Origin: Chitinophaga pinensis
GTDB lineage: Bacteria > Bacteroidota > Bacteroidia > NS11-12g > UBA955
Assembly (NCBI GenBank): GCA_945871905.1
Contig: CAMBXL010000010.1
Span: 18,501-82,500, forward strand
DNA length: 64,000 nucleotides
Direction: 5' to 3'
The position numbers and the translations under genes were made by a program. The notes beneath the pieces were generated by a model, which did no database searches, was not told the origin of the DNA, and worked only from the letters and a program-made list of their open reading frames with translations. Positions 8,570-17,174 of this stretch are shown piece by piece (position 1 is the stretch's first letter; each line of letters opens with the position of its first letter).

Positions 8570-9271
8570 ATGATAACTATTGACAATTATTTAGACAATC
8601 ATTACATTCATAGAAGCAATTGGCTTAGAGCGGCTGTTTTGGGAGCAAATGATGGGATAATCTCTATTTCAAGTTTGGCTATTGGTGTTGCTGCAGCAAG
8701 TACTACTAGAGAAACCATAATATTGGCAACCGTTGCAGGTTTGGTTGCTGGAGCCTTGTCTATGGCAGCAGGAGAATATGTCTCAGTTAGTTCACAAACT
8801 GACACTGAAAATGCTGATATTCAAAGAGAAATAAAAGAACTTAGGGAAATGCCACAAGAAGAGTTAGAAATTTTAGCCCAAATTTATGAAAGAAGGGGAT
8901 TAAAAAAAGAAACTGCACTTCAAGTCGCGATTGAACTAACCGAAAAAGATGCGTTAGGCACTCACATTCGTGACGAATTAGGCATAAATGAAATTAGTAA
9001 AGCAAAGCCCATTCAAGCGTCAATTGCATCTGGTGCTGCTTTCACATTGGGAGGAATTCTGCCTTTAATTATTATTTTATTCAGTCCAGTTATCGGAATG
9101 GAATATTGGCTTTATGGCTCAACCACCATATTTCTTATTATATTGGGCGCTGTATCTGCAAAAACAGGAGGTTCAAGTGTTGGGAAGTCAATCATTCGAA
9201 TTACAATTTGGGGAACAATAGCGATGGGACTTTCAGCTCTTGTAGGGTATCTTTTTGGTGTAAAAATTTAA
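8570..9271 (+). CDS. VIT1/CCC1-family membrane transporter
   Basis: The 233-residue protein has the VIT1/CCC1 layout. A first helix pair carries GANDGIISISSLAIG and AAGEYVSVSSQTD. A soluble charged middle of about 60 residues follows (the metal-binding helical hook in characterised members), then two or three C-terminal membrane segments. The family moves Fe(II) or Mn(II) out of the cytoplasm. The start is ATG 8570, with an AAAAGAA stretch just upstream. The DUF2231-like gene follows 18 bases later and is probably co-transcribed. The substrate metal is inferred from the family only. Confidence 0.85.
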   Translation: MITIDNYLDNHYIHRSNWLRAAVLGANDGIISISSLAIGVAAASTTRETIILATVAGLVAGALSMAAGEYVSVSSQTDTENADIQREIKELREMPQEELEILAQIYERRGLKKETALQVAIELTEKDALGTHIRDELGINEISKAKPIQASIASGAAFTLGGILPLIIILFSPVIGMEYWLYGSTTIFLIILGAVSAKTGGSSVGKSIIRITIWGTIAMGLSALVGYLFGVKI

Positions 9272-9289
9272 CTTAATAAATAAACAAAT

Positions 9290-9784
9290 ATGAACGCAGC
9301 ACATTGGCATTTAACCGTAAACCACTTACCCCTGATTTTTCCTATTGTTGGGGCATTGGTATTAACCGTTGGATTTATCATTAAATCGGACGCAGTCAAA
9401 AGAACATCTTTTCTCATTTTTATTATTGGCGCTTTGGCTTCTATTGCAGCAATGTCAACTGGAGAAGGGGCCGAAGAAGTCATTGAACAATTAGGAATTA
9501 ATTCTAAAAACTACATTGAAACCCATGAAGAAATAGCGGAAACATTTTCAATATTATCCTATGTTTTAGGAGCAGTTTCTTTGTTCGGCATGTGGGTGAA
9601 TATCAAAAGAGTTAGTTTTTCTAATACATTAAATTGGGCAATTCTAGCATTTTCTATTGCAGTAATAATGGTTGGAAAAGAAACTGGAACTACTGGTGGG
9701 GAAATTAGGCATACAGAAATTAGAACTTCTGAAAATTCACCCTCTCCTAACTCTCAAAATATTGAAGAAAAAGATGACGATTGA
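9290..9784 (+). CDS. Four-helix DUF2231-like membrane protein
   Basis: The 164-residue protein shows four hydrophobic segments (about residues 15-35, 43-60, 85-105, 112-130). Its opening HLTVNHLPLIFPIVGALVL resembles the histidine-containing first helix of DUF2231 proteins, small membrane proteins sometimes predicted to bind haem. A His in the N-terminal motif and another in the ETHEEIAE loop could be ligands, but no function is proven. The tail is hydrophilic (about residues 135-164). It follows the VIT1-like gene closely, which may hint at a metal-related role. It ends in TGA, showing that TGA is a stop in this genome. Confidence 0.6.
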   Translation: MNAAHWHLTVNHLPLIFPIVGALVLTVGFIIKSDAVKRTSFLIFIIGALASIAAMSTGEGAEEVIEQLGINSKNYIETHEEIAETFSILSYVLGAVSLFGMWVNIKRVSFSNTLNWAILAFSIAVIMVGKETGTTGGEIRHTEIRTSENSPSPNSQNIEEKDDD

Positions 9785-9943
9785 TTCTTTTTTGCTTAGT
9801 AAAGGATTGCTTACCTCCTTCTCATTTAATATATTTTGTAAACACCTTGGCTTCCTTTTATTTTGCGGTTTAAAATCCTGACTATAAGAACAAAATTCAA
9901 ATAGGTTTTAAACTTACTAATTAACAAAAACGAAAGCGACTAA

Positions 9944-10462
9944 ATGATAAAACCCAAGAAGAGTTTCGATATAGATATTATCTTTACCCCTTTGGTTTTA
10001 ATCTCATTTCTTGTTTTTGCATTTGGCTTTTCTAATATTGAAAACTACACTTATTGGTTAAAAACATTAATCATTCTTGTTATTTCAGGCATTGTTATTG
10101 GCAATATTATTTATGTGACATTAAGCGTGTATATCAAGGACTTAAATACCTACAAAAACTCAAACAACATAGGCATTAGGGCATTATTAACAGCTTCTTT
10201 TATATTCATTTCAATTGGGGGTGGCATTAAAATCAATGAAACATTGGAAAGAAACACAGATTGCAGAAATTTCGTCATTTACGACAAAGCGTTGAGCAGA
10301 TATAGAGGTAATAATTACTATTTTTTCATAAAAAACAATGGCAAAAGAGAGCGGCTTAATATTAAGGGCGCATTATACGAGTCGAGCCAAGTGGGTCAAA
10401 AAGTAAAGTTATGTGTAATTACAGGATATTTAGGGTTTGTTTATATAAAACCTAAAGATTGA
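9944..10462 (+). CDS. Hypothetical membrane protein, three helices
   Basis: I do not recognise this 172-residue protein. It has three predicted membrane segments (about residues 13-32, 40-65 and 83-98), followed by a soluble domain of about 75 residues with two cysteines and an aromatic stretch (NNYYFFIK). The end (GQKVKLCVITGYLGFVYIKP) reads like a small beta-rich domain. Start ATG 9944, stop TGA. It lies 159 bases after the DUF2231-like gene and 80 bases before the next, so transcription may be independent. Codon use looks like that of its neighbours. Confidence 0.55.
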   Translation: MIKPKKSFDIDIIFTPLVLISFLVFAFGFSNIENYTYWLKTLIILVISGIVIGNIIYVTLSVYIKDLNTYKNSNNIGIRALLTASFIFISIGGGIKINETLERNTDCRNFVIYDKALSRYRGNNYYFFIKNNGKRERLNIKGALYESSQVGQKVKLCVITGYLGFVYIKPKD

Positions 10463-10542
10463 TGATGCGTTTTTATCAATTTAGGTTGTTTAAAATACAA
10501 TAATCTTGTAATAATATTACATTTAAAAAAAATAAATTAGAT

Positions 10543-11799
10543 TTGAATGCTGTGAAAAAAACCATTCTTATTTTTTTATTTTTGTTTTTCTTGGGGTTAT
10601 TTCTGTCTTTAAATATTAACTCAAAATACAAAGTACACACCTATAAAAGCACGATGTGGGCAGATGCATCGGGATATTATATGTATCTGCCTTCTACGTT
10701 TATTTATCAATGGGATTACGAACAAATTCCCCAAAAAATGGACTCCTTAACTGGTCATGGTTTTTATTTACGGGATTCTCAAAAGGTGGTTTTCACCAAA
10801 TACACCTCAGGTGTTGCCTTTCTCCAATTTCCGTTCTTTATTGGCACTCATGCCTTTTGCAAAATTTTTCAACTTGATGCGTCTGGATTTTCGCAACCTT
10901 ATGTCAATAGCATTTTATTTGCTGGTGTTTTTTATCTCCTTTTAGGATTATTTTTCCTTTATTATTTCCTTACAACACATTTTGACAAAAAGAGCAGTTT
11001 ATTTACCTGTATTGCACTGCTTGCTTGCACAAATTTATATTATTATGGGCTTGAACACCCTGGCTTGTCGCATATTTATTCCTTTTTTATTGCCTGTTTA
11101 AGTTTGTTTTTGATTTCAAAGATGAAACTTATCTTGTACCTTGTCCCGTTGTTTGCTCTCTTAATTTTGATTAGACCAACTAATTTGCTATTGGTTTTCT
11201 TTGTTTTATCCTATTTCTTTTACCAATATCCCTTGAGCGACCTTAAGTCAATAAAATGGCATCAATGGATTGCACCATTTCTCATTGGCTTTGCCATCGT
11301 TATTCCTCAAATGTTTTATTGGCATTACGCCACTGGTAGTTGGATTTCATATTCATACAAGGGTGAAGGTTTTACCAATTGGAATTCACCCAAAATCCTT
11401 GAAGTTTTATTTGCCGCTTGCAATGGATTTTTAACTTATGCCCCACTTTTCTTATTGGCCTTTTGGGGTTATTTTTACAAACCGATTAGCGCCTCATTTT
11501 CGTTTAAATTTTTAATTCTTTTTTCTATTTTAGTTTACATTAATGCTTCATGGTGGTCGTGGCAGTTTGGCTGCGCTTATGGTGGCAGAGCCTTTGTGGA
11601 TTATTATCCTTTCTTGGCCATCGGATTAGCGAGTTTTATTAACCGAACAATATTGAATAACCTAAAAACAAAAATTATAGGACTAGCTTTACTCCTTGTT
11701 TTTGCGGCTTACAACCTTTTGTTTATTTATGGTTACGATGATTGTTGGTACAGCACTAATTGGGATTATGCCGAAATATTAAACATATTAAAAGGGTAA
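10543..11799 (+). CDS. Polytopic membrane protein, GT-C-like
   Basis: The 418-residue protein has about ten membrane segments and, after the first, an extracytoplasmic loop beginning MWADASGYYMYLPS, with a conserved acidic residue (WAD) and FTKYTSGVAFLQ. This layout resembles GT-C-fold lipid-linked sugar transferases (ArnT/RgtA-like), which place the catalytic Asp in the first periplasmic loop. The assignment is by resemblance only. The start is either TTG 10543 or GTG 10552; neither has a strong ribosome site. It converges on the large surface-protein gene with a gap of four bases. Confidence 0.6.
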   Translation: MNAVKKTILIFLFLFFLGLFLSLNINSKYKVHTYKSTMWADASGYYMYLPSTFIYQWDYEQIPQKMDSLTGHGFYLRDSQKVVFTKYTSGVAFLQFPFFIGTHAFCKIFQLDASGFSQPYVNSILFAGVFYLLLGLFFLYYFLTTHFDKKSSLFTCIALLACTNLYYYGLEHPGLSHIYSFFIACLSLFLISKMKLILYLVPLFALLILIRPTNLLLVFFVLSYFFYQYPLSDLKSIKWHQWIAPFLIGFAIVIPQMFYWHYATGSWISYSYKGEGFTNWNSPKILEVLFAACNGFLTYAPLFLLAFWGYFYKPISASFSFKFLILFSILVYINASWWSWQFGCAYGGRAFVDYYPFLAIGLASFINRTILNNLKTKIIGLALLLVFAAYNLLFIYGYDDCWYSTNWDYAEILNILKG

Positions 11800-11803
11800 T
11801 TGA

Positions 11804-14800
11804 TTACTTCAATAAAGTAATTGTTCCTTTGGTAGAATATAATTTACCTCTAAAATCAGTGTAATTACATGAATACATGTAAACCCCTTGAGGCTGTAAT
11901 TTATCTTTGTACATCCCATTCCAAAAGTTTTTTAAGTTGTCAGACTGGAATAACAATTCTCCCCAACGGTTAAATATTTTAAAATCAATAGTCTTTAACG
12001 CACCACCAGACAACACAAACTGATCATTCAAATCATCATTATTTGGTGTAAATGCATTTGGGATGTATAGAATTGGTTCGAAGTTAAAGCAAATATCATT
12101 ACTCCAAGAAACAGTATCGGTACCCACTTTTGTGGCTTTTACTCTGTAACATTGCGTGTAATATTCCTGACCATTGTTATAGTAGGCTGAAAATGAATTT
12201 ACATTTGGTTCATAAAGCACATAAGCAGAACTTTCTGGCAAATAGCGGTAGATGTCATATGTAATTGCAGCATTTCCCCAACCTAGATAAGGCATAAAAT
12301 TCATTGACACTTCATAAGCCCCAACCTTAGAACCAGTTAGTAACACATTGGTATGAATTCTAGAATAAAAAGGCTCTCCGCACAAATCGGTTCCTCTGAT
12401 TCTGTAATCGTAAGCAAAACTGTCTGTATTTATTGGTGTATGTAAATAATTAAACTCAGTTTTGTTTACAGAGGCAACTCCAGCAAATGTTTCTATTGTG
12501 CCAGTTTTTCTTCTTTCAATTATAATGGGAGTTGCATGGCGTTCAGCATTAAATATTTGCCAAAACAACTCAACCCCATTGTCATTATTGGGAGGAGGAT
12601 TAACGGTAAGATAATTCAAATACAAGCTCGGATTGTCGTAATAAACGGCTATTTTTAAAGTATCACCCACACATCCATTTTCTGAAACTTCAAAAACCGT
12701 TACTGAATTGTCTTTTTGACCACTCCAATTAACCGTTATTTGATTGTTTGAATTGTTGACGATTTGACCTCCATTGACCACCCAATTAAATACCGAACTA
12801 GCAAATCCCGAAACACTATAAATTTTATTGGTAACATTTGGTAGGCAAATAACAGTATCTCCTAAAATAGCATTTGAAGTTGGTTTTGGATAAACTTCAA
12901 CATCGATGTTTACGGGAGTCCCTTCACAACCAAATTCGGTGGTTTCTGTTACACTCAAACGGTACGTTCCAAACGCAGCAGAATTTATAAACACGCTGTC
13001 ATTTCCTTGCCCTCGGATAGTCCAATTATTGGGATTAATGGTCCACAAATAACTTGAATTAGCATATCCATTTAATATAAACAAGTAATCACCTGACGAT
13101 TGACAATAAGAATTGGGACCAATAATTTGATTCGCTATAGGTAAAGGACGAACATTAACAGTATAATTAAACACACCACTTACACATTGTTTGTTATTAA
13201 CGGTATCAATACTTGTTTCAAACATTGAAACAGAACCAGTCGTTTGACCACCCCAATCCACTGTAATTTTGTGCGTGCCTTGTCCACTTGTTATTGTTCC
13301 ACCACTTAAAGCCCAAGTATAAACAGACCTATTGGTAAATGGGACCAAATATTCAACTCCAGTTGTAAACTCACATACATTATTTAATCCACGAATAGAA
13401 TCTGCGACCAAGTCATACGTTTTGGAAACAAATCGAGTAACTGTGTCACCTGCACAACCAAAACGGTTGGTTTCTAACACCTTGATTACACCCAAACCTT
13501 CGGCACCCCAATTGACTTGAATAGCATTCGGAGTTGGATAACTTACAATATCACCACCAGTTACAATCCATAAAAAAGTGCTTCCATAATCAGGAGAAGT
13601 CACACTGTAATCCACTAAAGTAGAAAAAGGACAAACCGTTTGTCTTCCATTAATTGGGCTTGTATTGGGTTTGGCAATCCATATGTTTAAAAAGGCAGTG
13701 TCGCTGGGGCAATTGAATTCATTGCGTTGAACTACTTTCAATTGGGCTTTTCCGGGCGCACCCCATCTTACATTCACCGCATTGGAGTTTGATGCATTTA
13801 GAAAAACGCCATTTTGAATCCACCATTGATAAGTGTAGCCATTGACAGAAGGGATAGAATAAGATTTTAACGTATTTTCACAAAGTGTGTCTATTGATGG
13901 AATAATTGGTGTAGATGCAGCAGGTCTTAACACAATGGTTCTTTGAATTCGTCTTCCCTCACATCCAAAAATAGATTTAGGTGTAATTTCAATAATTCCT
14001 TGAGTAGGTCCAAAATTCCAATTTACCACAAATTGATTCCCATTTTGAGACACCAACTGCCCTCCTGTGATAGTTATATCATATGTAATTCCAACAATAT
14101 CATCAGGAAAAGCCGCATTGGCTATTATGGTATATTGGACATTTTTTTCTCCTTGACAAAGACTCGTTGGTCCATTTAAATTTAAAGTTGGGTTAAATGG
14201 TCGCACCCTAATTTCAAAATTCTTTATTTTGTATTTTGAAGGACAACCATTATCAACTGCAAACGCGGTAAATAAATAAGGTTCATCCCTTACTTGATTA
14301 CAACTTGTTTGCCAACAAAATTCCGAAGTTACGGTGCCTCTTGCAGATGCTGTTGAAAAAGTTGCCTTATTTCCCACAAACCCATTGGCCCCAGTTAAAA
14401 TATCACCAATCCCTGACAATGTCACAGTGTGATTGTCTATGTCATTTGATACGACATTAAAACATAATTTACCACCTGCAACCACACTTAAATTGGAAGT
14501 TGAGGTTGACAGGGTTGGTTGATTATTTAAAGCACAATTAATAACTAGGATTTGTAAATCCAACCTTGTTGAACTCAGCAAAACCCCATTTCTATATTCA
14601 TCCAAATCAATGGCGAGTGCATAATTGCCTGTTTGTCTGGCAAAATAACGCGTTATTCCATTTCTGGGATTTATATCAACATAACCTGTTGCTCCAAATG
14701 GTATTTGACCATTAAATCCGGGTCTGTAATCCGAGTTACTTATGGGCACAGGGGCGATATAATTTTGAGTACACCCTGGATAATTAACACTTAAACTTGC

Positions 14801-15436
14801 GCCGTACCATGGGGTTGCCAATCTATAAACCAGTGAATCACCGTCAGGATCTATTGCATAATTAATAGCGTCTGTGGTATCGTTGATACAAATAAACGGG
14901 ACTGGAACTTCAGAAAAATAAGGTGAACTGTTTCTTACGTTGGTTGGAGGAATAATTGTTTGGTAAGTTTGACCAATAAAAGGCTGACCTTCAGTTGGGT
15001 CGTCTCTCAGATTTACTTGAGTATTACGGCAACATACCTCCCATTTGAGAATGTAGCCAAAAGAACTTGCAGGCAAATCCACTATTTTTTGATAAATAGC
15101 TTCCTCCAAGCAAGTGTTGAGCGCTTCGGGACAATCTGTTCTTCCGATGGGCTTAACTGGTTTTCTAGAAATCAAACGAAAGGTTTCCGTTTTGTGCAAT
15201 TGAGAATTATCTCTTCGGTAAACACATACATCAATATTAGAAGCAAAATCTACAGACGGATTAGGTCTACAATCCCTGTATGCTTTAATCGTCACTAAAT
15301 AACGGGCACCAGAGGCTGTTAAACTTTGGTATTGATAGCTAATAAATCCACCCACAAGATGGGTTGCTGATAAATCTTTTGCAAAAAAAACAGCAATTAA
15401 AAGGAGATTTATATAGATTAACTTGCGATTTAACAT
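11804..15436 (-). CDS. Large T9SS cargo protein, type B sorting domain
   Basis: The 1210-residue protein has a signal peptide (MLNRKLIYINLLLIAVFFA..., cut near ...LSA) and an N-terminal region of about 390 residues. Then come about six PKD/Ig-like repeats of 80-90 residues, each with a Cys near its start, a central Y/F-x-W, a GG and a V-x-WG motif, followed by two fibronectin-like segments. It ends with the gliding-motility-associated type B C-terminal domain (IPNAFTPNNDDLNDQF, FKIFNRWGELLFQS, PQGVYMYSCNYTD). It is therefore exported through the T9SS to the cell surface. I chose ATG 15436 over the upstream GTG 15445, because the GTG lies inside the likely promoter box. Confidence 0.85.
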   Translation of the reverse strand: MLNRKLIYINLLLIAVFFAKDLSATHLVGGFISYQYQSLTASGARYLVTIKAYRDCRPNPSVDFASNIDVCVYRRDNSQLHKTETFRLISRKPVKPIGRTDCPEALNTCLEEAIYQKIVDLPASSFGYILKWEVCCRNTQVNLRDDPTEGQPFIGQTYQTIIPPTNVRNSSPYFSEVPVPFICINDTTDAINYAIDPDGDSLVYRLATPWYGASLSVNYPGCTQNYIAPVPISNSDYRPGFNGQIPFGATGYVDINPRNGITRYFARQTGNYALAIDLDEYRNGVLLSSTRLDLQILVINCALNNQPTLSTSTSNLSVVAGGKLCFNVVSNDIDNHTVTLSGIGDILTGANGFVGNKATFSTASARGTVTSEFCWQTSCNQVRDEPYLFTAFAVDNGCPSKYKIKNFEIRVRPFNPTLNLNGPTSLCQGEKNVQYTIIANAAFPDDIVGITYDITITGGQLVSQNGNQFVVNWNFGPTQGIIEITPKSIFGCEGRRIQRTIVLRPAASTPIIPSIDTLCENTLKSYSIPSVNGYTYQWWIQNGVFLNASNSNAVNVRWGAPGKAQLKVVQRNEFNCPSDTAFLNIWIAKPNTSPINGRQTVCPFSTLVDYSVTSPDYGSTFLWIVTGGDIVSYPTPNAIQVNWGAEGLGVIKVLETNRFGCAGDTVTRFVSKTYDLVADSIRGLNNVCEFTTGVEYLVPFTNRSVYTWALSGGTITSGQGTHKITVDWGGQTTGSVSMFETSIDTVNNKQCVSGVFNYTVNVRPLPIANQIIGPNSYCQSSGDYLFILNGYANSSYLWTINPNNWTIRGQGNDSVFINSAAFGTYRLSVTETTEFGCEGTPVNIDVEVYPKPTSNAILGDTVICLPNVTNKIYSVSGFASSVFNWVVNGGQIVNNSNNQITVNWSGQKDNSVTVFEVSENGCVGDTLKIAVYYDNPSLYLNYLTVNPPPNNDNGVELFWQIFNAERHATPIIIERRKTGTIETFAGVASVNKTEFNYLHTPINTDSFAYDYRIRGTDLCGEPFYSRIHTNVLLTGSKVGAYEVSMNFMPYLGWGNAAITYDIYRYLPESSAYVLYEPNVNSFSAYYNNGQEYYTQCYRVKATKVGTDTVSWSNDICFNFEPILYIPNAFTPNNDDLNDQFVLSGGALKTIDFKIFNRWGELLFQSDNLKNFWNGMYKDKLQPQGVYMYSCNYTDFRGKLYSTKGTITLLK

Positions 15437-15444
15437 CAATAACA

Positions 15445-15475
15445 CAAATATAGTAACTATTCTATATAATACAAA
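15445..15475 (-). promoter_or_regulatory. Bacteroidota promoter of the T9SS cargo gene
   Basis: Read on the minus strand there is TTTG (15475-15472), 19 bases, then TATATTTG (15452-15445), an exact TTTG-N19-TAnnTTTG promoter. Eight bases separate the -7 box from ATG 15436, so the leader would be only a few bases long or absent. Confidence 0.6.
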
Positions 15476-15586
15476 GTTTGTACCACATTAGACGATGATT
15501 TTCACAAAAAGTTGGACGAATTCAACAAAAACTTTATTTAAATTTTTAAATCCCCTACAAAAATCATTATTTTGCAAACATAGTAT

Positions 15587-16663
15587 ATGCAAAAATTTAA
15601 TGCCGACTGTTTACATTTTAAAGGGGATGTCCCTTGCCTTCCTCACAAGGAAAATGGCTATCATTGTGACAATTGCCCAAAATACACCCCAATTTCCAAA
15701 CGCATTTTAATTATTAAACTTGGTGCTATTGGTGATGTTATCAGAACAACACCTTTGGTAAAAACATACAAAAAAATGTATCCTGATTGTAAAATCACTT
15801 GGCTGACACAAACGCCAGCTATTTTACCTAAGGGTCAAATAGATGAAATATTAAAGTTTGATTTCGCCTCTTCTCTTTATTTGCAAGAAGCCCAATTTGA
15901 CATTGCTATCAATTTAGACAAAGAAAAAGAAGCTTCTGCTTTATTATTAAAAGTAAAAGCCAAGGAAAAATACGGGTACATCCTCAAAGACAATGTTTCT
16001 CAACCCGCAAACGAGCTCGCATTCCACAAATACCACACTGGATTGTTTGACGATGTAAGTCAAGCGAATACGCTTAATTACTGTCAAGAGATTTACGCTT
16101 TGTGCGGCTTGGAATACCAAGGAGAACCTTATTTATTAGACAACCATGCAAATGCAGGTTATGTGTGGCCACAAATAGACAAAACCAAAAAAGTTATTGG
16201 ATTAAACACAGGTTGTGGAGACCGATGGACCACCCGTTTATGGCCAATTGAATACTTTATTGAACTAGCCAAAAAACTAATTAACGATGGATTTGAAGTT
16301 ATTTTATTGGGTGGAGAACAAGAAGACAAACGCAACCTTGAAATTAAGGAAAAAAGTGGTGCAAAATATTTAGGCTACTTTAGTTTACCTCAATTTATTA
16401 ATTTGATAAACCAATGCGACTTGGTTGTGACACAAGTTACAATGGGCATGCACCTAACTCTTGGCTTACAGAAAAAAATCGTATTGATGAATAATATTTT
16501 CAATCCACATGAGTTTGACTTGTTTGGGAATGGAGAAATTGTAATGCCCGAAAAAAAATGTGAATGCTTTTATCGTGGACAGTGTAAGTTTGGCCAAAGC
16601 TGCATGAGTAATCTCCCGGCAGATTTAGTTTACAATGCCGTAAACAGATTGATAACAAAATAA
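15587..16663 (+). CDS. Glycosyltransferase family 9 (heptosyltransferase-like)
   Basis: The 358-residue protein is of the ADP-heptose:LPS heptosyltransferase type. It has the N-terminal RILIIKLGAIGDVIRTTPLV Rossmann motif (about residues 40-60), and the C-terminal nucleotide-binding half with GLNTGCGDRWTTRLWP, VILLGGEQEDKRN and VVTQVTMGMHLTLGL. It probably adds sugars to lipopolysaccharide at the inner membrane. Two cysteine-rich patches frame the fold: residues 5-29 (CLHFKGDVPC, HCDNC) and a C-terminal CECFYRGQCKFGQSC, eight Cys in all, suggesting a bound metal. The start is ATG 15587, divergent from the T9SS cargo gene. The acceptor sugar is unknown. Confidence 0.83.
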   Translation: MQKFNADCLHFKGDVPCLPHKENGYHCDNCPKYTPISKRILIIKLGAIGDVIRTTPLVKTYKKMYPDCKITWLTQTPAILPKGQIDEILKFDFASSLYLQEAQFDIAINLDKEKEASALLLKVKAKEKYGYILKDNVSQPANELAFHKYHTGLFDDVSQANTLNYCQEIYALCGLEYQGEPYLLDNHANAGYVWPQIDKTKKVIGLNTGCGDRWTTRLWPIEYFIELAKKLINDGFEVILLGGEQEDKRNLEIKEKSGAKYLGYFSLPQFINLINQCDLVVTQVTMGMHLTLGLQKKIVLMNNIFNPHEFDLFGNGEIVMPEKKCECFYRGQCKFGQSCMSNLPADLVYNAVNRLITK

Positions 16664-16698
16664 TCGACTAGAATTAATATGTATTGTTAGTTTTTCAT

Positions 16699-16706
16699 TA
16701 ACTTTG
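16699..16706 (+). promoter_or_regulatory. -7 element for the IPExxxVDY-pyk pair
   Basis: TAACTTTG matches TAnnTTTG, 21 bases before ATG 16728. No TTG stands at the usual distance upstream, so only the -7 part supports the call. Confidence 0.4.
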
Positions 16707-16727
16707 TCCTTCCATTAAACAAAAAGA

Positions 16728-17174
16728 ATGACAAACCACTCGGCTATGATACCACTTCAAATAGCTGCTATTAAATCTAATTTACCAGCCTACACATTGG
16801 CATGGCAAATTAATCATGTTTTTCAAATGGATTTAGCACTGTCTTTAGACTGGCAAAAAATTACACCAAGCAACGAAATCAGCCATCACTTACATTACTT
16901 TTGTAATTTCGAAGATGTGGAACTCAATTGGCATTTGATAGCAAACAAAGGGAGTAAAAGTTTTTTCTTGAAAACCAAACCCAATTTTGATTATTTCTTC
17001 ATTTGTTCCGGTGAAGATTTATTTTCCTACTTTAATCGGGCACTAGAAGACTTAAAAAAAGCGCCTAAAGTTGAACATATTTTTGATTTTGACTTATCCA
17101 TTATCAAAAACCCTGACTTCATTTATCAAAACATTAAAAAAAATAAAGAATTTATAAACGACCTTCATGTATAA
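16728..17174 (+). CDS. IPExxxVDY family protein
   Basis: The 148-residue protein belongs to a small Bacteroidota family named after an IPExxxVDY motif and usually encoded beside pyruvate kinase. The motif is worn here: FFLKTKPNFDYFFICSG keeps the F/VDY part but not the IPE. The rest is a mix of short strands and helices, without signal peptide or cysteine pattern. No function is known for the family. It overlaps the pyk start by 8 bases, so translation is probably coupled and the two are co-expressed. Start ATG 16728. Confidence 0.7.
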   Translation: MTNHSAMIPLQIAAIKSNLPAYTLAWQINHVFQMDLALSLDWQKITPSNEISHHLHYFCNFEDVELNWHLIANKGSKSFFLKTKPNFDYFFICSGEDLFSYFNRALEDLKKAPKVEHIFDFDLSIIKNPDFIYQNIKKNKEFINDLHV

